A stretch of 64,000 bases of DNA, from the NCBI RefSeq assembly GCF_020535565.1, contig NZ_CP084758.1, positions 3,423,001 to 3,487,000 on the forward strand, in the 5' to 3' direction. The notes under the pieces are model-generated. The model did not search any database. It was not told the origin of the DNA and saw nothing but the letters and a program-made list of their open reading frames with translations. Below are positions 31,741-42,325 of this stretch, one piece after another. The DNA is from Shinella sp. XGS7 (GTDB taxonomy: Bacteria > Pseudomonadota > Gammaproteobacteria > Burkholderiales > Burkholderiaceae_C). Every line of letters starts with the position of its first letter. Position 1 is the first letter of the stretch. The position numbers and the translations under genes were made by a program.

Positions 31741-32622
31741 ATGGGTTTGCTGTCGTCCCTCTTCAAACGCAACACGGCCGCGCCCGCGGCCAAGCCGGTG
31801 TCCGAATCCGCCAGCGATGTGCAGCAGCTGCGTGTGCGCGCCCGGCGTCGCCTGATTGGCGCCGCGGTGCTGGTGGGCCTGGGGGTGATCGGTTTCCCCC
31901 TGGTCTTCGAGACCCAGCCGCGGCCCATCCCGGTGGACCTGCCCATCGACATCCCGCGCAAGGAAGGTGCGGCGCCGCTGAACATCCCGCCGGCCGCCAA
32001 CAGCACAGCCGCGGCACCGCCGCCCGTGGTGCTGCACGAGCCTGCCACGCCATCACCCGCCCCGCGTGCCGAGGCCAGGCCCGAGCCGCGCGAGGAGATC
32101 CTGCCCAACCGCCCCCTGGCTCAGGCGCCGGTGGCGGAGGCACGGCCCGAGCCCAAGGTGGAGCACAAACCAGAAGCCAAGCCCGAGCCCAAGCCCGCGG
32201 CCAAGCCGGCCTCCAAGCCCGAGCCTAAGCCGGAAGCCAAGCCCGAGCCGCGCAAGGAGCCGGCGGCCACGCAGCAGGCGGCCGCCAAGCCGGCGCCCGA
32301 GGCCAAGGAGGCCGCCAAGCAGGAAGCGGCCCGCGTGCAGGCCTTGCTGGAGGGCAAGAAGCCCGAGCCCGCCTCGGCCGCGGCCCCTGGGGCTGGCCGC
32401 TTCATCGTGCAGGTGGGCGCCTATGCCGACAGCAAGTCGGCCCAGGAGGCGCGCATGAAGGTGGAGCGCCTGGGGCTGAAGACCTACACCCAGGCCGTGG
32501 AAACGCCTGACGGCAAGCGCATCCGCGTGCGCGTGGGCCCCTTCGCCAACCGCGAGGAGGCCGACAAGGCCGCGGCCAAGGTGCGCGGCGGTGGCCTGTC
32601 CACGGCCGTGCTGAGTCTCTGA
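31741..32622 (+). CDS. SPOR-domain inner-membrane protein (DedD-like)
   Basis: A 293-residue bitopic protein. A short cytoplasmic start is followed by one membrane span (IGAAVLVGLGVIGFPLVF, about 39-56). Next comes a long periplasmic linker of Pro/Lys/Glu/Ala repeats (KPEPKPEAKPEP type), then a C-terminal SPOR domain (FIVQVGAYADSKSAQEARMKV, RVRVGPFANREEADKAAAKV). SPOR domains bind denuded septal peptidoglycan, so a role in cell division is expected. Location between folC and cvpA matches dedD in gammaproteobacteria. The low-complexity linker produces long open frames on the other strand that are not genes. Confidence 0.9.
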   Translation: MGLLSSLFKRNTAAPAAKPVSESASDVQQLRVRARRRLIGAAVLVGLGVIGFPLVFETQPRPIPVDLPIDIPRKEGAAPLNIPPAANSTAAAPPPVVLHEPATPSPAPRAEARPEPREEILPNRPLAQAPVAEARPEPKVEHKPEAKPEPKPAAKPASKPEPKPEAKPEPRKEPAATQQAAAKPAPEAKEAAKQEAARVQALLEGKKPEPASAAAPGAGRFIVQVGAYADSKSAQEARMKVERLGLKTYTQAVETPDGKRIRVRVGPFANREEADKAAAKVRGGGLSTAVLSL

Positions 32623-32634
32623 GGGCCATGCACC

Positions 32635-33123
32635 ATGGCCTGGGTCGATCTGGTCCTGCTGGCGCTGCTGGGCATCTCGGTGCTGGTGGGCCTGTGGCGC
32701 GGCCTGATCTACGAGCTGATGGCCATCCTGGGCTGGGTGGTGGCCTATTTCGCCTGCCCGCATGTGGCGCCCTGGATCACGCCCTGGCTGCCGGCCGAGC
32801 GTCTGGGGCCGGCCCTGCTGCAGGCGCTGAGCCTGGTGCTGGGCTTCCTGGCCGTGCTCATCGTCTGGGGGCTGAGCGCCAGGCTGCTGCGCGCCCTGAT
32901 CCATGCCACGCCCCTGTCCATCGCCGACCGCCTGCTGGGTGGCGGCTTTGGCGTGCTGCGTGGTGTGCTGATCGCCCTGCTGGCCGTGGTGCTGGTGAGC
33001 ATGACGCCGGCCTCCCAATCCGATCCCTGGCGTGCGTCACAGCTGGCACCCCTGCTGCACGCCACCCTGCACAGCCTGGCCCCGGTATTGCCGGCCGAGC
33101 TGGTGAAGTTCATCCCGGCCTGA
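32635..33123 (+). CDS. cvpA: CvpA family membrane protein
   Basis: A 162-residue protein with about four hydrophobic segments ([31 protein letters not shown], a span near 63-85, and [16 protein letters not shown]). [21 protein letters not shown] is the typical CvpA opening. Named for colicin V production, its function is still unsettled; links to envelope integrity and to purF expression are reported. It sits in the usual position directly before purF. Confidence 0.93.
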   Translation: MAWVDLVLLALLGISVLVGLWRGLIYELMAILGWVVAYFACPHVAPWITPWLPAERLGPALLQALSLVLGFLAVLIVWGLSARLLRALIHATPLSIADRLLGGGFGVLRGVLIALLAVVLVSMTPASQSDPWRASQLAPLLHATLHSLAPVLPAELVKFIPA

Positions 33124-33169
33124 GCCACAAGCTCGGGCCCTCATCTTCGTAAGACAAGGAAGCAGTCCC

Positions 33170-34677
<1,508 letters not shown>

Positions 34678-34681
<4 letters not shown>

Positions 34682-35925
34682 GCGAGTTCAAGAGCGACGA
34701 AGAGCGCCGCCTCGCACGCGCCCGCCTGCCCGAGGGCCTGCGCCCGGAGACCCTGGCGGTGCGCACCGCCCTGGCGCCCAGCCAGCATGGCGAGAACTCG
34801 GAAGGCCTCTTCCTGAGCACCAGCTTCGTGCAGCCCAGCGCCGAGGTCTCGGCCCAGCGCTTTGCCAACTCCGAGGACTTCACCTACGGCCGCACCAGCA
34901 ATCCCACCGTGCGCAGCCTGGAGGCGCGCCTCGCCGCCATGGAAGGCACCGAGGGCGCCGTGGCCACCGCCAGCGGCATGGGCGCCATCCTGCTGATGTG
35001 CATGGGCCTGCTCAAGGCGGGCGACCATGTGCTGTGCTCGCGCTCGGTCTTCGGCTCCACCATCAATCTCCTGGCCAAGGAGTTCGGCAAGTTCGGTGTG
35101 GAGACCAGCTTCGTCTCCCAGACCGATCTGGACGAGTGGCGCGCCGCGCTGCGCCCCAGCACCAAGCTCTTTTTCGCCGAGACGCCCACCAACCCCCTGA
35201 CCGAGGTCTGCGATATCGCAGCCCTGGCCGAGATGGCCCACGCCGCGGGCGCCTTGCTGGTGGTGGACAACACCTATGCCAGCCCGGCCCTGCAGCGCCC
35301 GGCCTCGCTGGGGGCCGATCTGGTGATGCATTCCGCCACCAAGTTCATGGACGGCCAGGGCCGGGTCATGGGCGGCGCGCTCTGCGGCCCGAACCATCTG
35401 ATCCGCGATGTCTTCGCGCCGGTGATCCGCACGGCCGGCATGGTGCTCTCGCCCTTCAATGCCTGGGTGCTGCTCAAGGGCCTGGAGACCCTGAATCTGC
35501 GCCTCAAGGCCCAGAGCGAGCAGGCCCTGGCCGTGGCGCGCTGGCTGGAGACGCGGCCCGAGGTGGCACGCGTCCACTATCCCGGTCTGCCCTCGCATGC
35601 CCAGCACGAGCTGGCCATGCGCCAGCAGTCGGGGCAGGGTGGGGCGGTGCTGTCCTTCGAGCTCAAGGGCGATTCGCCCGAGCAGGCCCGGGCTCGCGCC
35701 TACCAGGTGATCGACAGCACCCGGGTGCTGAGCATCGCCACCAATCTGGGCGACACCAAGTCCATCATCACCCATCCGGCCACCACCTCGCATGGTCGCC
35801 TCAGCGAGGCGCAGCGCCAGGCCGCTGGCATCCAGCAGGGCCTGATCCGCCTGTCGGTCGGCCTGGAGCATGTGGCCGACATACAGGACGATCTGCTGCG
35901 CGGCCTGAGCACGCTGACCTCCTGA
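34678..35925 (+). CDS. metZ: O-succinylhomoserine sulfhydrylase
   Basis: A 415-residue Cys/Met-metabolism PLP enzyme that makes homocysteine directly from O-succinylhomoserine and sulfide. The PLP lysine is in [12 protein letters not shown] (about residue 221). The start region [27 protein letters not shown] and YGRTSNPTV are typical of MetZ rather than MetB. Translationally coupled to purF, an arrangement kept in many Burkholderiales and pseudomonads. No regulatory RNA is seen upstream, as expected from the coupling. Confidence 0.94.
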
Positions 35926-35950
35926 AGACCCCTTTCAAAGAAGCTTTCGC

Positions 35951-37354
35951 ATGAACGACCTCAGCAAGAAGCCCGTCCGCACCCGTATCGCCCCCTCGCC
36001 CACCGGCTTTCTGCACCTGGGCACGGCGCGCACCGCCCTCTATTCCTGGGCCTACGCCCGCCACCACGGCGGCCAGTTCGTGCTGCGCATCGAAGACACC
36101 GATGTGGCCCGCTCCACCCAGGATTCGGTGGAACAGATCTTGGCCGCGATGAAGTGGCTGGGCCTGGAGTACGACGAGGGCCCGGTCTACCAGATGCAGC
36201 GCCTTGAGCGCTATCAGGCCGTGATCGAGCAGATGATCGCCGCCGGCACCGCCTACCGCTGCTACTGCTCGCCCGAAGAGCTGGAGACCATGAAGGCCGC
36301 CCAGGATGCGCGCGGCGAGAAGCGCCGTTACGACGGCACTTGGCGCCCCGAGCCGGGCAAGGTGCTGCCGCCGGCGCCCGAGGGCGTGAAGCCCGTGGTG
36401 CGCTTCAAGAATCCGGTGGACGGCGACGTGAGCTGGGACGATCTGGTCAAAGGCACGATCACGATCAACAACCGCGAGATCGACGACCTGATCATCCTGC
36501 GACCGGACGGTGTGCCCACCTACAACTTCGCCGTGGTGGTGGACGACTGGGACATGGGCATCACCCATGTGTTCCGCGGCGACGAGCACATCAACAACAC
36601 GCCCTGGCAGATCAATATCTTCCGCGCCCTGGGCGCCGAGCTGCCGGCCTTCGGCCATCTGCCCATCATCCTGGGTGACGACGGCCTCAAGCTCTCCAAG
36701 CGCCGTGGCGCCGTCAGCGTCACCGCCTATGAGGACGATGGCTATCTGCCCGAAGGCATGCTGAACTACCTGGCCCGCCTGGGCTGGAGCCATGGCGACG
36801 ACGAGCTTTTCTCGCGCGAGCAGATGATCAGCTGGTTCGATGGCAGCCACCTTTCCAAGAGCCCTGCGCAATGGGATCCGGCCAAGCTGGAGTGGGTCAA
36901 CAGCCAGTACATCAAGCAGGCCGATGACGCCCGTCTGGCTACCTTGGTGAAGGCACAGCTGGCCAAGCGCGGCATCGAGGCCTCGGTGGAGCGTCTGACA
37001 CCGATGTGCACACTCTTCAAGGACCGCTGCGCCACCACCGTGGCCCTGGCCGACTGGCTGGCCATGTACTTCGCGCCGGTGAGCCCCAGCGCCGAAGATC
37101 TGGCCACCCATATCAGCGAGGCCGTGAAGCCGGCCCTGGCGGCCTTGGCCGACAAGTTTGCCGAGCTGGCCTGGAACAAGGCAGAGATCCAAGCCGCCAT
37201 CAAGGAGGTGATTGGCACCCACGGCCTGAAGATGCCGCAATTGGCCATTCCGGTGCGGGTCTTGGTGTGCGGCCGGGCTCAGACGCCCTCGGTCGACGCG
37301 GTCCTGGAGCTGTTCGAGAAGGAAATGGTGATCGAGCGCTTGCGCAGCATCTGA
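35951..37354 (+). CDS. gltX: Glutamyl-tRNA synthetase
   Basis: A 467-residue class I synthetase. The HIGH-type motif is [16 protein letters not shown] (residues about 17-32), and the KMSKS equivalent is LKLSKRRGA. The zinc-type CYCS region appears as [11 protein letters not shown]. The C-terminal helical anticodon-binding domain is complete. It directly precedes a tRNA block that includes tRNA-Glu, and a promoter for that block overlaps its last codons. Codon use is native, with slightly less bias in the central part. Confidence 0.96.
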   Translation: MNDLSKKPVRTRIAPSPTGFLHLGTARTALYSWAYARHHGGQFVLRIEDTDVARSTQDSVEQILAAMKWLGLEYDEGPVYQMQRLERYQAVIEQMIAAGTAYRCYCSPEELETMKAAQDARGEKRRYDGTWRPEPGKVLPPAPEGVKPVVRFKNPVDGDVSWDDLVKGTITINNREIDDLIILRPDGVPTYNFAVVVDDWDMGITHVFRGDEHINNTPWQINIFRALGAELPAFGHLPIILGDDGLKLSKRRGAVSVTAYEDDGYLPEGMLNYLARLGWSHGDDELFSREQMISWFDGSHLSKSPAQWDPAKLEWVNSQYIKQADDARLATLVKAQLAKRGIEASVERLTPMCTLFKDRCATTVALADWLAMYFAPVSPSAEDLATHISEAVKPALAALADKFAELAWNKAEIQAAIKEVIGTHGLKMPQLAIPVRVLVCGRAQTPSVDAVLELFEKEMVIERLRSI

Positions 37355-37369
37355 AAACCGTTCTATAAT
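37340..37369 (+). promoter_or_regulatory. Sigma70-type promoter for the tRNA block
   Basis: TTGCGC (37340-37345) and a perfect TATAAT (37364-37369) are 18 bases apart. The -35 box lies in the end of gltX, and the first tRNA begins 34 bases after the -10 box. Confidence 0.75.
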
Positions 37370-37403
37370 CTTTTTCTCGCTTGAACGGCGCGTTACCCAA
37401 AAC

Positions 37404-37479
<76 letters not shown>

Positions 37480-37528
37480 AATTTCTTCGGAAGTTTGTGT
37501 GGCGCGCAGTTCAGGTCAAAAGGCTTTT

Positions 37529-37604
37529 GCCTCGTTCGTCTAGAGGCCTAGGACACCACCCTTTCACGGTGGCTACAGGGGTTCGAATCCCCTACGAGGT
37601 ACCA
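37529..37604 (+). tRNA. tRNA-Glu (TTC), copy 1
   Basis: 76 bases with encoded CCA. Loop CTTTCAC gives anticodon TTC. The acceptor is GCCTCGT/ACGAGGT, so the first pair is G-U rather than G-C; all three copies share this. Confidence 0.93.
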
Positions 37605-37721
37605 AACCTCGGATCGCAGATGTCTGTGATTCGTTGTGAGGATGGGAAGTTTGATAAGCTTGGCAGTGTTGGTGGATTATTGATATATAATCTTCCAAGA
37701 TTGTGAAAATTATCCCATTGC

Positions 37722-37798
37722 GGAGTGGTAGTTCAGTTGGTTAGAATACCGGCCTGTCACGCCGGGGGTCGCGGGTTCGAGCCCCGTCCACTCCGCCA
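37722..37798 (+). tRNA. tRNA-Asp (GTC), copy 1
   Basis: 77 bases with encoded CCA. Anticodon stem CCGGC/GCCGG holds CTGTCAC, giving GTC. The acceptor GGAGTGG/CCACTCC pairs perfectly, so this is the sound reference copy. Confidence 0.96.
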
Positions 37799-37812
37799 AG
37801 GTTTGCAGATGC

Positions 37813-37842
37813 AAACGGCCATTCAGTTGGCCGTTTGTGTTT
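37813..37842 (+). terminator. Terminator after the first tRNA set
   Basis: AAACGGCC and GGCCGTTT form an 8-bp stem with an 8-base loop, followed by GTGTTT, 15 bases past tRNA-Asp copy 1. Confidence 0.65.
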
Positions 37843-37887
37843 AGGGTAAGATAGCAAAATACGCTTGAACGGCGCGTTACCCGTTAT

Positions 37888-37963
<76 letters not shown>

Positions 37964-38012
37964 AATTTCTCCGGAAGTTTGTGTGGCGCGCGGTTCAGGT
38001 CAAAAGGCTTTT

Positions 38013-38088
38013 GCCTCGTTCGTCTAGAGGCCTAGGACACCACCCTTTCACGGTGGCTACAGGGGTTCGAATCCCCTACGAGGTACCA
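38013..38088 (+). tRNA. tRNA-Glu (TTC), copy 2
   Basis: Identical to copy 1 over 76 bases, including the G1-U72 pair and encoded CCA. Confidence 0.93.
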
Positions 38089-38125
38089 GTTAGATGATTG
38101 CACTAGACGGCAATCATCGCCACGC

Positions 38126-38202
38126 GGAGTGGTAGCTCAGTCGGTTAGAGTGCCGGCCTGTCACGCCGGAGGTCGCGGGTTCGAGCCCCGTCACTCGCGC
38201 CA
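38126..38202 (+). tRNA. tRNA-Asp (GTC)-like, copy 2, acceptor stem mispaired
   Basis: Anticodon arm and T-arm are those of tRNA-Asp (GTC), with encoded CCA. By position the acceptor is GGAGTGG against CACTCGC, which leaves only two Watson-Crick pairs. The 3' strand CACTCGC would fit a 5' GCGAGTG. The 5' end matches copy 1 while the D-arm onward differs, so it looks like two tRNA-Asp genes joined near position 8. Confidence 0.7.
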
Positions 38203-38237
38203 CAATTGAGACGCTTGAACAGCGCGTTGCCCGATAC

Positions 38238-38313
<76 letters not shown>

Positions 38314-38362
38314 AATTTCTTCAGAAGTTTGTGTGGCGCGCAGTTCAGGTCAAAAGGCTTTT

Positions 38363-38438
38363 GCCTCGTTCGTCTAGAGGCCTAGGACACCACCCTTTCA
38401 CGGTGGCTACAGGGGTTCGAATCCCCTACGAGGTACCA
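38363..38438 (+). tRNA. tRNA-Glu (TTC), copy 3
   Basis: Identical to copies 1 and 2 over 76 bases. Confidence 0.93.
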
Positions 38439-38475
38439 GTTAGATGATTGCACTAGACGGCAGTCATCGCCACGC

Positions 38476-38552
38476 GGAGTGGTAGCTCAGTCGGTTAGAG
38501 TGCCGGCCTGTCACGCCGGAGGTCGCGGGTTCGAGCCCCGTCACTCGCGCCA
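38476..38552 (+). tRNA. tRNA-Asp (GTC)-like, copy 3, acceptor stem mispaired
   Basis: The same sequence as copy 2, with GGAGTGG facing CACTCGC. It is probably not a functional tRNA as written. Confidence 0.7.
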
Positions 38553-38560
38553 CAATATTG

Positions 38561-38600
38561 AATCCCCGGATTGCGCAAGCAGCCGGGGATTTTCTTTTAT
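38561..38600 (+). terminator. Rho-independent terminator after the tRNA block
   Basis: AATCCCCGG and CCGGGGATT form a 9-bp stem with a 13-base loop, followed by TTCTTTTATT. The following 238 bases up to 38838 are less GC-rich and hold no gene I can support. Confidence 0.88.
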
Positions 38601-38838
38601 TGACTTGAATATCACGGCATATCGTCATGTGCTCGGTGGGGTGATACCCGCTGTTTCCAGCACGCGGAAAATGCAAGGGCTGCGATTTCCTCCGAGTTCT
38701 TGCTCCGCACTGGATACCGTCCCGGGTGAGTTGGAAGCGCTGTTCAGTGGGAATTTGAGTTTTGCGGCCGGCTGCTTGATGGGTTTCCCGGGCCGGCAGG
38801 TGAGTGTTTGGGCGCCGAGCCCGGCCTGGGCTCATGAG

Positions 38839-39126
38839 CTATACCGGCCCGTGGATGCGCTTGCGCTGCTCCGTGTAATGCCACCAAGGGCGAGCCGGAG
38901 CGCCCTCCATGAAATCGACGGCAGCCATCAAGGTGTCGAGCACGCAGGGGTCGTGTCGCTGAGCGCTGAGGTCGCAAAGCTGCTGGTACAGCGCAAAGGC
39001 ATCGCGCCCTCGCAGCTGCTCGGGGCGCTCTATGCCCAGCAAACGCAGATCGGCCGCCATGGCGGGGCCGATATTGGGGATCTGTTCCAGATGGGCGCAG
39101 TCGCCGGCATGAAGCGCCTTGGCCAT
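38839..39126 (-). CDS. Helix-hairpin-helix protein of the Cdd1 (pathogenicity locus) family
   Basis: A 95-residue protein. LEQIPNIGPAMAADLRLLGIERPEQLRGRD (residues about 13-42) is a helix-hairpin-helix like those that bind DNA backbone. RHDPCVLDTLMAAVDFMEG and PARPWWHYTEQRK complete the Cdd1-family signature. Members are small and uncharacterised, sometimes mislabelled mitomycin resistance protein. It is encoded just downstream of lexA on the same strand, 32 bases after the lexA stop, so it might share the SOS transcript. That is inference from position only. Confidence 0.85.
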   Translation of the reverse strand: MAKALHAGDCAHLEQIPNIGPAMAADLRLLGIERPEQLRGRDAFALYQQLCDLSAQRHDPCVLDTLMAAVDFMEGAPARPWWHYTEQRKRIHGPV

Positions 39127-39158
39127 CGCGGGCTCGGCTGCGGCGGCCGCTTCTGGGC

Positions 39159-39860
39159 TCAGAAGCTCAGGCTGTTGCGGATCAGGCCCACGGCATGCCC
39201 CTCGATGGCGAACTCCTCGCCAGGGCGCACCTCGATAGGCTCGAAATCCGGGTTCTCGGGCAGCAGGCTGATGCCGCCGCGGCTCTTCTGATAGCGCTTG
39301 ACCGTGACTTCATCGCCGATGCGCGCCACCACGATCTGGCCGTTGCGAGCCTCGCTGCTCTTCTGCACCGCCAGCAGATCTCCGTCCATGATGCCGATGT
39401 CTTTCATGCTCATGCCTTTGACTTTGAGCAGGAAGTCGGGGCGGCGTGCGAACATGCCGGCTTCCACCGTGTAGCTCTGTTCGATGTGCTCCTCGGCCAG
39501 GATGGGGGCGCCGGCCGCCACCCGGCCCACCAGGGGCAGGGTCAGCTGGGCGAGCTGCGGGATGGGCAGGGCGAACTGGCGGCTCGTCTCGCGTTCTTCC
39601 CGCTCGCGGCGTTCCTGGTTGAGGGCGCGCAGTGTGTCAGACTTCAGGCGGATGCCCCGCGAGGTGCCGCCCAGCAGCTCGATCACGCCTTTGCGCGCCA
39701 GGGCCTGCAGGTGCTCTTCGGCGGCATTGGCCGAGCGAAAGCCCAGCTCGGCGGCAATTTCGGCCCGGGTGGGCGGCGCGCCGGTGGTCTCGATGGCCTC
39801 ACGCACCAGATCGAAAATCTGCTGCTGACGGGCGGTGAGTTTGGGGCTGCTGCTGTCCAC
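39159..39860 (-). CDS. lexA: LexA repressor
   Basis: SOS repressor and self-cleaving protease. The winged helix is at residues about 5-65 ([38 protein letters not shown]). The cleavage site Ala-Gly lies in GRVAAGAP, the catalytic Ser in [13 protein letters not shown] and the catalytic Lys in EVTVKRYQK. The frame stays open to an ATG at 39920, but a consensus SOS box lies inside that extension. I therefore use GTG 39860, preceded by GAGG at good spacing, giving 233 residues close to related LexA. Autoregulation through that box is expected. Divergent from the asparaginase gene. Confidence 0.95.
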   Translation of the reverse strand: MDSSSPKLTARQQQIFDLVREAIETTGAPPTRAEIAAELGFRSANAAEEHLQALARKGVIELLGGTSRGIRLKSDTLRALNQERREREERETSRQFALPIPQLAQLTLPLVGRVAAGAPILAEEHIEQSYTVEAGMFARRPDFLLKVKGMSMKDIGIMDGDLLAVQKSSEARNGQIVVARIGDEVTVKRYQKSRGGISLLPENPDFEPIEVRPGEEFAIEGHAVGLIRNSLSF

Positions 39861-39893
39861 GGCTGACCTCGCTTGAGCGTTTGGGGCGACCGG

Positions 39894-39909
39894 CTGATTG
39901 TATATCCAG
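39894..39909. promoter_or_regulatory. SOS box (LexA operator)
   Basis: CTG-ATTGTATATC-CAG fits the CTG-N10-CAG LexA operator with an AT-rich core. It is 34 bases upstream of the chosen lexA start and 31 bases from the divergent asparaginase TTG start, so it could act on both. Confidence 0.85.
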
Positions 39910-39939
39910 TAACTGTTCATTCATCCAGGATTCTTCATC

Positions 39940-40902
39940 TTGCAAGCGCATATCCCCCCTGAGAAATCTGCCCGCGTCGTGATTCTGGGCACCGGCGGCA
40001 CGATTGCCGGCCGCGCAGGCCAGGCCAGTGACAACGTGGGCTATACCGCCGCCCAACTGGGTGTGGACCAGCTGCTGGCCGCCATCCCCGCCCTGGCCGG
40101 GCAGGCGCTGGAGGCCGAGCAAGTGGCCCAGCTCGACAGCAAGGACATGGACTTCGCCACCTGGCAGCGCCTGGCGCAGCGCGTGGCCGAGCATCTGGCG
40201 CGGCCCGAGGTGGCGGGCGTGGTGGTGACCCACGGCACGGACACGCTGGAGGAGACGGCCTACTTTTTGCAGCAGGTGCTGGCGCCCGCCAAGCCCGTGG
40301 TGCTGACTGCTGCCATGCGGCCCGCCACCGCCTTGCAGACCGATGGTCCGCAGAACCTGCTGGATGCCGTGGCCCTGGCGCGCGAGCCCGGCGTGTGCGG
40401 CGTGCTGACAGTGTTTGCCGGCGCCATCCACGGCGCCGAACAGGTGCGCAAGGTACACAGCTACAAGGTGGAGGCTTTTGCCTCGGCCGAGGGCGGGCAA
40501 CTGGGCGTGGTGGAGGAGGGGCGGGTGCGCTGTTTCGGCGCCTGGCCGCAGGGCCAGGCCCTGGGGCTGGCGCGCATTGCACGGCCGGCGGCCGAATGGC
40601 CGCGGGTGATGCTGCTGTGGAACCATGTGGGCGCGGACGGCGCCTTGGTGCGCGCCTTGCTGGACCATCCCACGCAGCGGCCCCATGGCCTGGTCGTGGC
40701 AGGCACCGGGAATGGCACGCTGGCCACAGATCTGGATGCCGCGCTGCGCGAAGCGCAGGCGGCGGGTGTGCGTGTGCTGCGCAGCACGCGCTGCGACGCC
40801 GGGCCGGTGATGGACCTGCCCGGCGCCTTGCCCAGCGCGGGAGCGCTGAGCCCGGTCAAGGCCAGGATCCGGCTGCTGCTGGATCTGCTGGCCGAGCGCT
40901 GA
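39940..40902 (+). CDS. L-asparaginase
   Basis: A 320-residue bacterial-type asparaginase that hydrolyses asparagine to aspartate and ammonia. The first active-site threonine is in [10 protein letters not shown] (about residues 15-24) and the second in [13 protein letters not shown] (about 92-104). [20 protein letters not shown] follows, and the catalytic lysine region appears later. The start is a TTG at 39940 with CAGGA upstream, and no signal peptide is seen, suggesting the cytoplasmic type I form. It is divergent from lexA across a short shared promoter region. Confidence 0.92.
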   Translation: MQAHIPPEKSARVVILGTGGTIAGRAGQASDNVGYTAAQLGVDQLLAAIPALAGQALEAEQVAQLDSKDMDFATWQRLAQRVAEHLARPEVAGVVVTHGTDTLEETAYFLQQVLAPAKPVVLTAAMRPATALQTDGPQNLLDAVALAREPGVCGVLTVFAGAIHGAEQVRKVHSYKVEAFASAEGGQLGVVEEGRVRCFGAWPQGQALGLARIARPAAEWPRVMLLWNHVGADGALVRALLDHPTQRPHGLVVAGTGNGTLATDLDAALREAQAAGVRVLRSTRCDAGPVMDLPGALPSAGALSPVKARIRLLLDLLAER

Positions 40903-40915
40903 GGGCGCAGGCCGA

Positions 40916-41341
40916 TCAGGCCAGGGTCAGGGTCACGTCGATATTGCCGCGGGTGGCGTTGGAGTAGGGGCAGACCTGGTGGGCGGCGTCCACCAGCTCC
41001 TGGGCCACGGTGCGGTCCACGCCGGGCACGGAGATGCTCATGGCCACCTGGATGCCAAAGCCCGCGGGGATGGGGCCGATGCCCACGTCGGCGGTGATGG
41101 ACACCTCGGCCGGCAGGGCCACCTTCTTCATCATGGCCACATGCTTGAGCGCGCCGATGAAGCAGGCCGAGTAGCCGGCCGCGAAGAGCTGCTCGGGGTT
41201 GGTGCCCGCGCCGCCGGCGCCGCCCAGTTCCTTGGGCGTGGAGAGCTGCACATTCAGCGCGCCGTCCGAGCTGGAGGTCGTGCCCTGGCGGCCGCCGGTG
41301 GAGGTGGCGCGGGCGGTGTAGAGGACTTTGTCGAGGGCCAT
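40916..41341 (-). CDS. ohr: Organic hydroperoxide reductase Ohr
   Basis: A 141-residue OsmC-fold thiol peroxidase. It has the nucleophilic Cys in [14 protein letters not shown] (about residue 60) and the resolving Cys in [12 protein letters not shown] (about 124). [11 protein letters not shown] and the opening [13 protein letters not shown] are diagnostic of Ohr rather than OsmC. It reduces lipid and other organic hydroperoxides. A MarR-type regulator gene lies immediately upstream on the same strand, the usual ohr-ohrR pairing. Confidence 0.96.
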   Translation of the reverse strand: MALDKVLYTARATSTGGRQGTTSSSDGALNVQLSTPKELGGAGGAGTNPEQLFAAGYSACFIGALKHVAMMKKVALPAEVSITADVGIGPIPAGFGIQVAMSISVPGVDRTVAQELVDAAHQVCPYSNATRGNIDVTLTLA

Positions 41342-41354
41342 GATGTGCTTCCTA

Positions 41355-41864
41355 TCAAACAGGGTGGGTGGGTGAGGGAATCTCGGCGTCCGCCAGCTGC
41401 TGTCGCAGCTCGTGCAGGCGTCGGGTCAGGGAACTCAGTTCTTCCAGCGAGCAGGCGGCGGCGCAGGCCAGCCGCGGCGGAATTTCGAGGGCCTGTGCCT
41501 TGAGGCTACGACCGGCCGGCGTCAGCAGGATGTCGACGCGGCGTTCGTCCTCCGCGGCGCGCTGGCGCAGCAGCAGGCCGGCGGCCTCCATGCGCTTGAG
41601 CAAGGGGGTGAGCGTGCCCGAGTCCAGCGAGAGGCGCTGGCCCAGGGTGGACACGCCGATACCGTCCTGCTCCCAGAGCGCCAGCATCACCAGATACTGC
41701 GGATAGGTCAGACCCAGCGGCTCCAGCAGGGGCTTGTAGAGCTTGGTCATGGCCAGGGAGCTGGCATAGAGGGCAAAGCACAGCTGCTGATCCAGGCGCA
41801 GCCAGTCGGCACTGGGTGCCGAAGGCGCCATGGCCTGAGGGTTGGGGGTCTTGCTGCGTGCCAT
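41355..41864 (-). CDS. ohrR: MarR family regulator, OhrR-type
   Basis: A winged helix-turn-helix regulator of about 169 residues. The redox-sensing cysteine near the N-terminus is in [16 protein letters not shown], followed by [24 protein letters not shown], both typical of Ohr[19 protein letters not shown] is the recognition helix and wing region. OhrR represses ohr until the cysteine is oxidised by organic peroxide. I use ATG 41864 (MARSKTPNP) instead of the longer frame from 41900, because that extension would run through the likely operator. Encoded 13 bases upstream of ohr. Confidence 0.92.
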   Translation of the reverse strand: MARSKTPNPQAMAPSAPSADWLRLDQQLCFALYASSLAMTKLYKPLLEPLGLTYPQYLVMLALWEQDGIGVSTLGQRLSLDSGTLTPLLKRMEAAGLLLRQRAAEDERRVDILLTPAGRSLKAQALEIPPRLACAAACSLEELSSLTRRLHELRQQLADAEIPSPTHPV

Positions 41865-41881
41865 GGGTGATAATGTAGTTG

Positions 41882-41908
41882 GCAATTTAATTGCACACAA
41901 TTGAAATG
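41882..41908. promoter_or_regulatory. Candidate OhrR operator
   Basis: AT-rich inverted repeats CAATTTAATTG (41883-41893) and CAATTG (41898-41903) stand in a GC-rich region directly upstream of ohrR. They resemble the TACAATT-AATTGTA boxes described for OhrR. They also face the start of the divergent DUF1304 gene. Confidence 0.65.
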
Positions 41909-41971
41909 GTTTTTAGGGGCGACCGAGTCCATCCGGTCTGCCTGCCAGAATCAAGACGAGGAGAACTGACG

Positions 41972-42325
41972 ATGACGATGCTTGCTCAAGCCCTGGTGGC
42001 CCTGGTGGCGCTGATCCACCTCTACATCCTGGTGCTGGAGATGTTTCTCTGGACCAGGCCGCAGGGGCGCAAGGCCTTCGGGCTGACGGCGGAGTTCGCC
42101 CAGGCCAGCAAGGTGCTGGCCGCCAACCAGGGCCTGTACAACGGCTTCCTGGCCGCGGGCCTGGTCTGGGGCCTGCTGCGAGGCGATGTCGCCACCCAGC
42201 TCTTCTTCCTGGGCTGCGTGCTGGTGGCGGGGCTCTACGGCGCGGCCACGGCCAGCCGCAAGATCCTCTATGTGCAGGCCCTGCCAGCGATCATCGCGAT
42301 CGCGGCAGTTCTGCTGGCGCGCTGA
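41972..42325 (+). CDS. DUF1304 family membrane protein
   Basis: A 117-residue protein with about four hydrophobic helices. LIHLYILVLEMFLWTRPQGRKAFGL (residues about 15-39) and AANQGLYNGFLAAGLVWGLL are hallmarks of DUF1304. No biochemical function is established. It is divergent from ohrR across the AT-rich repeats, which suggests but does not prove control by peroxide. ATG 41972 is preceded by GAGGAG; the frame is open further upstream. Confidence 0.88.
   Translation: MTMLAQALVALVALIHLYILVLEMFLWTRPQGRKAFGLTAEFAQASKVLAANQGLYNGFLAAGLVWGLLRGDVATQLFFLGCVLVAGLYGAATASRKILYVQALPAIIAIAAVLLAR

Noticed and set aside
36430..36510. Possible additional foreign-style patch in gltX
   Set aside because: A few atypical codons occur, but the protein there matches what I expect of Burkholderiales GltX, and the stretch is too short to call.
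38464..39291. Open frames of 123 and 270 residues overlapping the last tRNA-Asp and the region after it
   Set aside because: They run through a tRNA and a terminator and show no family. The plus-strand frame is also antisense to the Cdd1-like gene and the end of lexA.
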